A stretch of 64,000 bases of DNA. Source: a virus. Position 1 is the stretch's first letter. Each line of letters opens with the position of its first letter. The notes beneath the pieces were generated by a model, which saw only the letters and a list, made by a program, of their open reading frames with translations, was not told where the DNA came from and searched no databases. The DNA is taken from positions 62,001 to 126,000 of the IMG/VR virus record IMGVR_UViG_3300047557_002951; one strand, given 5' to 3'. The position numbers were made by a program, and so were the translations under genes. This document shows, in pieces, positions 8,464-16,796 of this stretch.

Positions 8464-9376
8464 TTTGTTTACCTCTCATTTCAGTTCCTTCATATTCAAC
8501 TTCCAAGTCTGGAACATCTTTTCTTTTCCCATAAACAACATAACTACAATTTATTGAACCACCCGAATTGTTCTGAATAATCACTTTAGTTCCCCACTCA
8601 ATTGCTTTTACAAATAATTCTTGGTAACAACCATGTGGAGTTAGATTAACTGTAATTGTCTCTGAATCAACAAGACCTCTCCAGTATTCTGGGAGTTCTA
8701 TCGTCGTACTATCTATAAGTTTTCCTCTATAGTAAACACCAATTTCAGGACCTTCTAAACAAGTATGTACTAACCGGTGGTTTGGTTTTGTTGGGTGTGG
8801 TATATCAAACTGCTTAAACGGAGCAGCAACATTTGCGAATGTGCCAAGTTCAGCTTTACATATATCAGTTTTAAGTAGTCCATTTACAGTCACTATTCCA
8901 TTAAAAACTTTAGCATCTGACCTTGCTTCTGCACCAATTGCTGCTTTTGCTGCAGTAATTACTTCTGCCCCAGTTAAAGTCTTTGATCCAGTCCAGGTTA
9001 ATATCCCATATCCATTAGTACTTGGGGAAGAAATAACAATAGATGTTTGATTTGAAATACTAATTACCAAAGAGTTTATGTTTATTCCAACTGGACCAGC
9101 AATGTCCCCCAACATCACATCAATAGGAGTTGGCGGTAAAGTTTTGGAAGAGACCTTAAAGATAGATGGTGGTGGTGGCGTAAGTGCATCAACATTAACA
9201 CAGCGAGCAACCATCAAGTTTGCTTCTGCAGTAGGATATGTTAAAGGATTACCAACAATCATTGGTCCTTCAATGTATGCAGATCCTCTAATTTCAGTTG
9301 GACCTATACCAAGTCCAACAGGATCTCCACATCCAACAAATAATCTTTTTTCTACATATAAGTCTGGCGTTTTCAA
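8450..9376 (-). CDS. Virion structural protein with fibre C-terminal domain
   Basis: 308 residues. A first half of beta-structure is followed from about residue 195 by a block with HTCLEGPEIGVYYRGK and IELPEYWRGL, a C-terminal domain common on cyanophage fibre proteins. The same domain is duplicated alone at 6789-7043. Located between the spike-like protein (9381-10043) and the 471-residue structural protein. Confidence 0.75.
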   Translation of the reverse strand: MKTPDLYVEKRLFVGCGDPVGLGIGPTEIRGSAYIEGPMIVGNPLTYPTAEANLMVARCVNVDALTPPPPSIFKVSSKTLPPTPIDVMLGDIAGPVGININSLVISISNQTSIVISSPSTNGYGILTWTGSKTLTGAEVITAAKAAIGAEARSDAKVFNGIVTVNGLLKTDICKAELGTFANVAAPFKQFDIPHPTKPNHRLVHTCLEGPEIGVYYRGKLIDSTTIELPEYWRGLVDSETITVNLTPHGCYQELFVKAIEWGTKVIIQNNSGGSINCSYVVYGKRKDVPDLEVEYEGTEMRGKQSGTN

Positions 9377-9380
9377 ATTA

Positions 9381-10043
9381 TCATCCTCCCAATTTACTTC
9401 TCAAAATTTGTAATGTTTCATTTAATGTATTAGATGAACAAGGTTTTGTTGCTCTTTTGGGAACTCCTGCCAATGCAGTTGATGCGCCATCCGCAAAATC
9501 TATAAGACCCCCATAGCAATTTAATATTGTTTGGCCTAATATGTTTACAGTGTCTTCTGAAACAATTTTTACCGCTGTACTTCCTTTTACATTAACATAA
9601 GGTGCTTCTATATTGACCTTTTCGTTTGCCGAAAGAGTAATAGATCCAGTGCTTCCATTATATCCAGTTGCAATTAGTTCAATATCTCTTGCCCAGATTT
9701 TTACCTTTGCATTGGGTGCGCCAAGCCATAAATCACCATCTACAGATTCAAAAAATATTCCACAGTTTTCAGGTTGAGCATTTGGTAAAGGAATACCAGA
9801 CACTGATTTTCCACTATTTACAGTATCACCTGCCTTGACATGAAAGGTTCCAGTAGAACGACAAACCGTTCCATTTTTTCTATGAGGTGCTCCAGTTGAA
9901 CACATTTCAATATAATGATTTGACTCATATCCACTTCTTACAATAAAAGAATCAAGTTCATTGTTCTCAGTAATATGTCCAAATTTTATTTCTCCATCTT
10001 TATTACCATATCTTATGGTATCGTAATTTTGTGGTTTAGACAT
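9381..10043 (-). CDS. Virion structural protein, spike-like beta-helix
   Basis: 220 residues, beta-rich with short strands repeated every 10-15 residues (KVNIEAPYVNVKGSTAVKIV, SEDTVNILGQTILNCYGG), as in tail-spike beta-helices. Directly downstream of the gp5-like hub protein and sharing one base with it, so a place at or near the central spike is inferred from position. Confidence 0.65.
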   Translation of the reverse strand: MSKPQNYDTIRYGNKDGEIKFGHITENNELDSFIVRSGYESNHYIEMCSTGAPHRKNGTVCRSTGTFHVKAGDTVNSGKSVSGIPLPNAQPENCGIFFESVDGDLWLGAPNAKVKIWARDIELIATGYNGSTGSITLSANEKVNIEAPYVNVKGSTAVKIVSEDTVNILGQTILNCYGGLIDFADGASTALAGVPKRATKPCSSNTLNETLQILRSKLGG

Positions 10044-12451
10044 TATTGAGGAACTCTAAAGAAATTTACATCAGGTGCTTTGCCAACACAATCAACAACA
10101 GAAATAATTTGATCCTGTATTCCAGGTTCTTTGAATTGATCTGCAGATACTCTATCTATACAGAATCTTGGAGTGAGTTTTGCATTGAATCCTGTTTCAC
10201 TTTCAATGTAAATATTTGGAACTTCTTTAAATCCTTCTCCAACAGATGTAATTCTAACTCTTTCTAGAGTTCCAAATGCACCAAAGGTAGGAACTGCCAC
10301 CGCACCATTTGAAGGTTCTATTACGATCTTATCTGTTTCTGTATAATTAAATCCAGAGTTTGCAATCTCAAGACCACAGAGATAAAGAATAACTGGATAC
10401 TTACCATCATCAAATCCAGGATAATCTCCTCTAACAAAGTCACTTGGTGCTTGTGTTGGTGCAGTTATCGTTCCTTGTGTATTTACTATTTGATATTTTC
10501 CTCCTATAATAGTCTCATTTCCTAGTTCTTCTGTTGTTCCATTAGGAAGTCTAACAGAATCTCCAGGAAATATTTCTATATTTTCCCCAGGAACATAAGG
10601 TCTGTCATATGTTCCATCTTCTCGTTGTACTGTTGTTTGGCCCTTTTCTGCCCAGACTCTTCCATCTCCACCAAGATCTCCATTAGGCGCTGACAAATAT
10701 CCACTCCCATTATCATCCATAATTACCCCAACAACTCCAATAGTAGTTTCTCCTTCAGTTGGTGTTGGTGTAGGTGTAGGAGTTTGTGTTGGTGTAAGAG
10801 TTTGTGTTGATTCTACATTTAATGTAGGCAATACACCTGATGTCAATGGATCATTAACTCTTCCAAGAACTGCTCTACCAACGGCACCTTTACCCTTACC
10901 ACAGGGATCGACAAATCTAACAAAAGGTGCTGAGGTATAACTTGAACCAGGAAGTGTTATATCAACTCCCATAATTTCTCCAGCAGCACTTATAATTGCA
11001 TTTCCTGCAGCACCAGATCCACCTCCACCAAAAAATTCAACTGTAGGAGGTCCACAAAAAATCGCACCAACATTACAAGGATTATTAAAGACATCTGAAA
11101 AATCCAAATCAAAATCAAAATTATCCGGATTTACCGATTGTGTGACATTAGAAGCAAAAGTTTTTACTTTATTGAACAGAGAATTTATATCTAAATTTAA
11201 TCCTTGTCCTGGGCCATCATAGATACTCCATTCTTTGATTTTAGAACAGTTTGGTGGATCATCACAAGATAAGAATGTAAGAATATCTTTAACTATTTGT
11301 AGAACATCTCCAACCAGATCAGCGGCACCCAAAATTGCATTTACTGGTGCCATAATTGCATCAAGTGCAGAACTAATCAGTCCGGTAAGTTTTCCGATAA
11401 GTCCTGCAAGAATATTTTCAGCAGCACATAAAGGAACATTTATAAAACGATCAACAGCACTCAATAAAAACTTAGTCAACATTGAAATCAGTTGACTAAT
11501 AATTTTTCTTATAAGACAATTAAACAAATTTTTTGATTTTTCAAGTGCCTCTTTTCCTTTTTGTCTTTGATATGGAAAAAGAAAATAGTATAGTTCCTTT
11601 GCAGCTCCCTCTATGTTTTGATCTATTCTTTCCTTTATTTTATTAATAAAATTTTTAAACCAACCAGATATACGCTGTGCAGCATTTTGAACCTTATATT
11701 GAATATATTCTTGCAGTCCAAACTTTTGACCATTCTCGCTGATTAATTCGTTTGTAAGTTTATATCTCCAATCATTGATTTCTTTTTTAACTCTCTCAAT
11801 ATCTTGGATTAAATTTTTTATTGTAAGAGCAACTCCAGTTAATTCTATTGGTTCGCAAGTTGATGTTGTTGGTATAGGTGTTAATCTCTCTTGGTCTCTG
11901 GATTGTGCATCGTCTTCAATATTTGTTTGTTTATCCGCTACCGCAGATTCAATGGTTGGTGATGTTTTCCCATCAGCAGATTTTGGAACACCAGTAGGAT
12001 CTACTGGAACAGAATATAGTGGAGTTGTTGATAATCCTCTTAGTGGATCAAATCCATTCTTTTGTTTTGCATTCAAATAAGTTTGACTATTATTACCAAT
12101 ACACCCAATAATAAGAGGTTCATTACCTTCACTGTCTTTGTAAACTCCAAAAACAACAGAACCTTGTCTTAGATTTGATGTTTGATAACTTGCACCATGT
12201 CCTGTTCCAGCAGTGACTGGATACATAACCTCACATAACTCAAGTTTATCATCAGGTAACTTGTTTTTATTTTGAGTATGTTTACCAACAATTCTAACCT
12301 TATATCTTGCTCCCCAACCAGGAAGTTGATCAATTGAAGACCACTTCTCAGCTAATTGATTTCCTTTCCAAGATACATCATCTACAATAATTCCCGTCCA
12401 CCACCTAACATCATCTCCAATTTTTTGAGTGTCGAAAAGATTATTTGTCAT
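10043..12451 (-). CDS. gp5-like baseplate hub / spike protein
   Basis: 802 residues. The N-terminal about 130 residues look like the T4 gp5 OB-fold domain (RYKVRIVGKH, LELCEVMYPVTAGTG, LRQGSVVFGVY, PLIIGCIGNN). Residues 210-390 are amphipathic and helical; there is a Pro-Thr linker near 550 (TQTPTPTPTPTEG). The C-terminal part has repeats built on G-Y-x-P (GSSYTSAPFVRFVDP, GSGYLSAP, NSGFNYTETDKIVIEP), shared with the giant fibre protein. No lysozyme active site is visible; the two tail proteins upstream carry lysozyme-like domains instead. Start overlaps the gp27-like gene by 4 nt. Confidence 0.7.
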   Translation of the reverse strand: MTNNLFDTQKIGDDVRWWTGIIVDDVSWKGNQLAEKWSSIDQLPGWGARYKVRIVGKHTQNKNKLPDDKLELCEVMYPVTAGTGHGASYQTSNLRQGSVVFGVYKDSEGNEPLIIGCIGNNSQTYLNAKQKNGFDPLRGLSTTPLYSVPVDPTGVPKSADGKTSPTIESAVADKQTNIEDDAQSRDQERLTPIPTTSTCEPIELTGVALTIKNLIQDIERVKKEINDWRYKLTNELISENGQKFGLQEYIQYKVQNAAQRISGWFKNFINKIKERIDQNIEGAAKELYYFLFPYQRQKGKEALEKSKNLFNCLIRKIISQLISMLTKFLLSAVDRFINVPLCAAENILAGLIGKLTGLISSALDAIMAPVNAILGAADLVGDVLQIVKDILTFLSCDDPPNCSKIKEWSIYDGPGQGLNLDINSLFNKVKTFASNVTQSVNPDNFDFDLDFSDVFNNPCNVGAIFCGPPTVEFFGGGGSGAAGNAIISAAGEIMGVDITLPGSSYTSAPFVRFVDPCGKGKGAVGRAVLGRVNDPLTSGVLPTLNVESTQTLTPTQTPTPTPTPTEGETTIGVVGVIMDDNGSGYLSAPNGDLGGDGRVWAEKGQTTVQREDGTYDRPYVPGENIEIFPGDSVRLPNGTTEELGNETIIGGKYQIVNTQGTITAPTQAPSDFVRGDYPGFDDGKYPVILYLCGLEIANSGFNYTETDKIVIEPSNGAVAVPTFGAFGTLERVRITSVGEGFKEVPNIYIESETGFNAKLTPRFCIDRVSADQFKEPGIQDQIISVVDCVGKAPDVNFFRVPQ

Positions 12452-13758
12452 CTTTTAAATGGTTTCCTACCATAAGAATCTCTCACTAAAGTGAGTTGTG
12501 TATATGTACCATCACGAGGATCCAATTGTTGGGTGAGATTTGCAATCATATAAATTCCACTATTCTTACCACTTACTACTTGAGTTCTATCGGAACTTAA
12601 TTCTGGAAAATCACAATAAATCAAATCACCAGCACGATGAGAGTAGTCTCCTGCTATTACAATATTTAACACAATTGTGAAAAGTTGATTATAGCGACTT
12701 GCCGCCTGAGCGGCAATAAATTCTACATTATAATCTTTCTTTTTGGATTTTTCTTTATCAATTGGCTGTTTAATTCCATAAGGTTGCATCTTACTGATGA
12801 TTCTTGTTGGCTTTCCAATAATATCATCTGGTAAAGATGGGAGGTTAAATCCAGCAAGATTCACTCCTTTTGCTCCTTCACTTTGGGCTAAAAATTCTTT
12901 TTCTGTGTACGCAGTATCAAAATAATTATAAGTTTTCACCTGAGATCCCCAAGCACCAATTGCCATTTTTTGTTGGACATCAATGTTAATCACTGGAGTT
13001 GCTTGTAAGATTTTGCCATCATATCCAACAGGTAATTCTGTAGTATTGTTGTAAATGTATTTTTTATATTCATTTCTTTCGTCGAGTAGCTTTTCGATCG
13101 ATCTAAATTGAAATCCATCATAAGTTTCAAAGAAGAAAAATCCTGCAGATGTTTCAGTTCCACCCTCTGGTATGCATCTTTTACCTAAAGAAGTGCATTT
13201 ATAAAATGGTTTCTCAATATGGGCATTAAAAGGATATTCATTTTCAGTGACTTCAATGTTAAGATCTTTAGGAGTCTTTAAGAAATCTTTAAGTATTCTA
13301 TAAACAGAGTCTGATATTTTTCCTTCAAATGATTCGTCAACTCTAGTTTCTGCAAGTTCATTTTTAAAAAATTCGTTGGTAACTAGATCAATCACAAAAA
13401 CCATATTCTGCGTGTGCTCTATTTTATTTCTGATTCTTCCTATGCGAAATACTTTCTCGTCTGAAAATCTTAGTTGATTTCCATATCCATCTTCAATATG
13501 AAGTTCAACCTTTTCTCCACCAGATAAATCGAGTCCCTCAATTAAACCAACATATTTTCCATCGCCCTCAATTGAATATCCAGTATCGGCAATGGTTGCG
13601 GTTGCTTTGATTTGATTTTCAAGAATACTTTCGTAATAATATAAGTTTACGAAAAGACCTTCCTTCTGCGTGATATCCGCAAACTTTCCATTACGATTCG
13701 AATGGATCCTGAATTTTGTAACATTAAAGTTCGTTACTGCCTGATTATATAATCCCAT
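12448..13758 (-). CDS. gp27-like baseplate hub subunit
   Basis: 436 residues (MGLYNQAVTNFNVTKFRIHS...). The layout (VNLYYYESILENQIKATATI near residue 35, a hub-type second domain, then FTIVLNIVIAGDYSHRAGDL) fits the gp27/gpD hub fold, and it sits directly upstream of the gp5-like gene as gp27 and gp5 partners do. Assignment rests on gene order and general fold features, not on a clear motif. Confidence 0.6.
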   Translation of the reverse strand: MGLYNQAVTNFNVTKFRIHSNRNGKFADITQKEGLFVNLYYYESILENQIKATATIADTGYSIEGDGKYVGLIEGLDLSGGEKVELHIEDGYGNQLRFSDEKVFRIGRIRNKIEHTQNMVFVIDLVTNEFFKNELAETRVDESFEGKISDSVYRILKDFLKTPKDLNIEVTENEYPFNAHIEKPFYKCTSLGKRCIPEGGTETSAGFFFFETYDGFQFRSIEKLLDERNEYKKYIYNNTTELPVGYDGKILQATPVINIDVQQKMAIGAWGSQVKTYNYFDTAYTEKEFLAQSEGAKGVNLAGFNLPSLPDDIIGKPTRIISKMQPYGIKQPIDKEKSKKKDYNVEFIAAQAASRYNQLFTIVLNIVIAGDYSHRAGDLIYCDFPELSSDRTQVVSGKNSGIYMIANLTQQLDPRDGTYTQLTLVRDSYGRKPFKR

Positions 13759-16700
13759 TATGCGTTGGCTAATGTTGCTTGAGTTTGATTAACTGATTGT
13801 GTGCTTGCTATATTATTTACTATACCACCACCAGTTGGAACTGGAGTTAGTTGCGGTGTGGAAATTAGTTGCCTAGCTATTATAGTTTCTTTGATTCCCC
13901 CATAAATAATTTCTTGGTTTAATCCAGAAGCACTGTTTGGTAAGGTTGATGGTGCTAGTGATGCCTTTTCATATTGTCCAGTTTTCGGATTTAATTTTAA
14001 TCCAGAATGTCTTTTAAGATCCAAAGATGGTCTAGTTAGATTAGTTCTAACCTGAGCAGGTGGTGGCGATGATGGACGAGTATCTGGTTTCGGAGTTGGG
14101 GTTGGCCGATTACTAAGATTACTTCCAGTTTTTGCGGAATTAATAATTTCTCTTGATAATCCTTGCCATCTTGAATATTTTACATTTTTATTAGGTTCAT
14201 AAAAATCTATACTAGCATGTTGACCTGTTATATTTCCAATTCCAGGTTCCCCAGGTTTTCCCATCCTACCTAAAACTTGGCCAGTATTTACTTGTTGTCC
14301 TGGGGCTACTGATATTCCACCATCAGGGAAGTGAGAATATAAAACATCTACTTTTTTCCCATTTACTGGATCAATAGATTCAACTACTACAACATTTCCA
14401 TATCCAGATCCATATAGTTTCCCCACTTCTTTCACTTTTCCTGGGAGAATTGCAATATTATTATTTCCTTTCCAAGTAACATCAAATCCAGGTTCTCCGG
14501 ATTCATCAACAACTCCTTTTATATAATCAGCTTTTGGTATTCTTCCGTGAGATAATGTTACTCTATATTTCTCTAGTGATTGTTGATATCTACTCAAGTA
14601 ACCTGAAGTATGGACATTTGGTTGACTGCCACCTGGCAATGATGGATAAACTCCTTTTAATTTGTTTGCTAAGATCATTGGATCTTTTCTTGCATCTTGT
14701 ATTAACTGCGCTTCACCTCCAGGATAAATTCCGGCTATATAAGCTCTCGCAATTTTTGTTTGATTTTCTTCATTAAATTTATCTCTTTCATAATTGAGTC
14801 CAGCAGCTTCAGCTCTTTGTTTTAATACATTAACTCCATTGTATACGGGCAATTGCTGAAACTTCCCTAATGCGCCACTTCCAGCAATTGCTCTTTGATT
14901 CATTCCAACTTCTCTCGCTTGAGCAATGGTCATATTTCTAAGACCAGTAACTACCTTACCAGGATTGACAGAATCCCACCCACCTTCAGCTCCGGCAATG
15001 GCTTCTAATGCAGCTTTTACTTCTGGCGGCGCATCTCCGGGTAACATTCCTCCACCAGCTCCGCCCCCACCACCATCAGGTGCCCCACCACCAGGGGCCA
15101 TATAATCTTCTTTGGTAAATTGCTGACGAATTGATTGTAGTGTTTGATTGACCTGACTATTAACCATAGCCTCAAGAGCTTTACCAATACTTTCACCAAT
15201 CTTCATCCCAATATTTTCATTGGTTGACAGTGTTCTTGGTACCATACCACCAGCAGCAAGTCCAACTATTTGATTTTGAATACCTGCAATTGTTCCATTC
15301 GTTTCTGCATCGATTGCATTCTGAATCAAATGTCCGAATCCAGTTCCAATTCTTTTGAATGTAGTTGGATCTGGTCTTTGTCCCATTGTCGAATCTATAG
15401 CAGCACCCATAATGCCACCGATCAACGGAACTCGTTCTTTATAATTTTTGGAAGCATTTTCTAATGTCCCAAGTGGATTCTTTTGTCTAGGATTCGTAGG
15501 AGATGTGAATAATTTTTTGATCTCTTCTCTTCCACCGACATCTTTTCCTGGTATTGTTTTTTGTGGTTTAATTTTTGTTGGTTTGGGTCTTGTTCGCTTA
15601 ATGGTTCTTTTGATTGGAGCAGAAACTCTTTTTCCACCTCTGGTAGCTTGGCCACCTTGAGCTTTTGCCTTAAGTTTATCGCCACCAACCAAAGAATCAT
15701 AAAGTGCTCCACCAACAATATCACCAAGAATACCACCAAGAATAGTTCCAGCAAATGGAACTGGAACAAATGTTCCTAGAGCAGAACCAATTGTAGCACC
15801 AACTGCCTTTGCTGCTGCTCTTCCTGGTTTCTCTTTGAATATAACTGTACTGATAATAAAATCAACAAGACCACCAATAATTGGAACTTTTCCAAGTGCC
15901 TTACCAGCAAGTCTTCCGGCAAATCTACTAGGAGCTTTTCCGGTTAATCCAGTAAAACTTCTTTTTCCAAACTTTTTAATATAAGCATCTTGTCCATATT
16001 GATTCAGATATCTTGCCTGTGCTCTTTTACTGACTCTCTGTCCAGTTTGTTTGTCAACTCCTAGTCTTTCTTTTTTTCCGCCCCCACCACTAAAATCTGC
16101 ACTACCAGCAGCAGTCATTCCAGCAATAATAGCTAGATTTGCAAAGGTATTAAATTGTTTGTCGAATTCTTGTAATCTCTTTTCGGTATCATCTCCACTG
16201 ATACCTACAATAATTTCCTTAACTTTATCGTATGCCTTGTATCCAAATCCAACAAAATCCACAAAACCATTTAAAATATTTCCAGTAATATTCTCAAAGG
16301 TTGTAAATGCTGGACCTAAATTTTTAAGTAATCCCAATACTTGTGGAATGTGCTTTCCAAATTTTGTAAATGCAGCACCAAGTACAGTGTAGAAAAGGAA
16401 CTGTTTGATTCTATCCAAAAATCCCATCTTGGGAAATTCTGTTGGTTTAAAATCTGGAATCAGTTTGTTTTTCTTTTCTTCTGATTTCAGTTCTTTCTCT
16501 TGAAATTTTTGTTGCTCTTGTTCTTTTCTTTGTCTTTCTTCTGATTTTTTTAATAATGAATTATTACCTTTAACAAGCTTTAGAATCAATAGAAGATTTC
16601 TTCTAATCTCTATGACTTCTGACAATAAAGTTTTCTTTGGTTGGGTTTCATTTTCTTCTGGTTTGACATCGGAAGGATTAATATTTGGTGTTGATCCAGA

Positions 16701-16796
16701 AGAAACACCAGAAGAAACAGAAACTCTCTGAGAAGATAAGCCTCTATTTTCGGTTCTATTTTGTGGTATAAATTTATTTGTGTCTATTTTTGCCAT
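13758..16796 (-). CDS. Large tail protein with lysozyme-like and M23 peptidase-like domains
   Basis: 1,012 residues. N-terminal coiled coil (about 40-120), several Gly/Ala-rich hydrophobic helices (130-370), a lysozyme-like domain at about 590-720 (AIAGAEGGWDSVNPG, GALGKFQQLP) and an M23/LytM-like domain at about 780-870 (YGSGYGNVVVVE, VLYSHFPDGG, GQHASIDFYEP). The usual HxH of M23 enzymes appears as HAS, so the peptidase may be inactive. Position after gp26 and a chaperone-like ORF, and a length of about 1,000 residues, fit a tape-measure-like or hub-bound cell-wall hydrolase. Confidence 0.7.
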   Translation of the reverse strand: MAKIDTNKFIPQNRTENRGLSSQRVSVSSGVSSGSTPNINPSDVKPEENETQPKKTLLSEVIEIRRNLLLILKLVKGNNSLLKKSEERQRKEQEQQKFQEKELKSEEKKNKLIPDFKPTEFPKMGFLDRIKQFLFYTVLGAAFTKFGKHIPQVLGLLKNLGPAFTTFENITGNILNGFVDFVGFGYKAYDKVKEIIVGISGDDTEKRLQEFDKQFNTFANLAIIAGMTAAGSADFSGGGGKKERLGVDKQTGQRVSKRAQARYLNQYGQDAYIKKFGKRSFTGLTGKAPSRFAGRLAGKALGKVPIIGGLVDFIISTVIFKEKPGRAAAKAVGATIGSALGTFVPVPFAGTILGGILGDIVGGALYDSLVGGDKLKAKAQGGQATRGGKRVSAPIKRTIKRTRPKPTKIKPQKTIPGKDVGGREEIKKLFTSPTNPRQKNPLGTLENASKNYKERVPLIGGIMGAAIDSTMGQRPDPTTFKRIGTGFGHLIQNAIDAETNGTIAGIQNQIVGLAAGGMVPRTLSTNENIGMKIGESIGKALEAMVNSQVNQTLQSIRQQFTKEDYMAPGGGAPDGGGGGAGGGMLPGDAPPEVKAALEAIAGAEGGWDSVNPGKVVTGLRNMTIAQAREVGMNQRAIAGSGALGKFQQLPVYNGVNVLKQRAEAAGLNYERDKFNEENQTKIARAYIAGIYPGGEAQLIQDARKDPMILANKLKGVYPSLPGGSQPNVHTSGYLSRYQQSLEKYRVTLSHGRIPKADYIKGVVDESGEPGFDVTWKGNNNIAILPGKVKEVGKLYGSGYGNVVVVESIDPVNGKKVDVLYSHFPDGGISVAPGQQVNTGQVLGRMGKPGEPGIGNITGQHASIDFYEPNKNVKYSRWQGLSREIINSAKTGSNLSNRPTPTPKPDTRPSSPPPAQVRTNLTRPSLDLKRHSGLKLNPKTGQYEKASLAPSTLPNSASGLNQEIIYGGIKETIIARQLISTPQLTPVPTGGGIVNNIASTQSVNQTQATLANA

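Noticed and set aside
10740-10810. Short tandem repeat (GGTGTAGGAGTTTG-like) as a possible CRISPR or satellite
   Set aside because: It encodes the Pro-Thr linker of the gp5-like protein in frame; no spacers.
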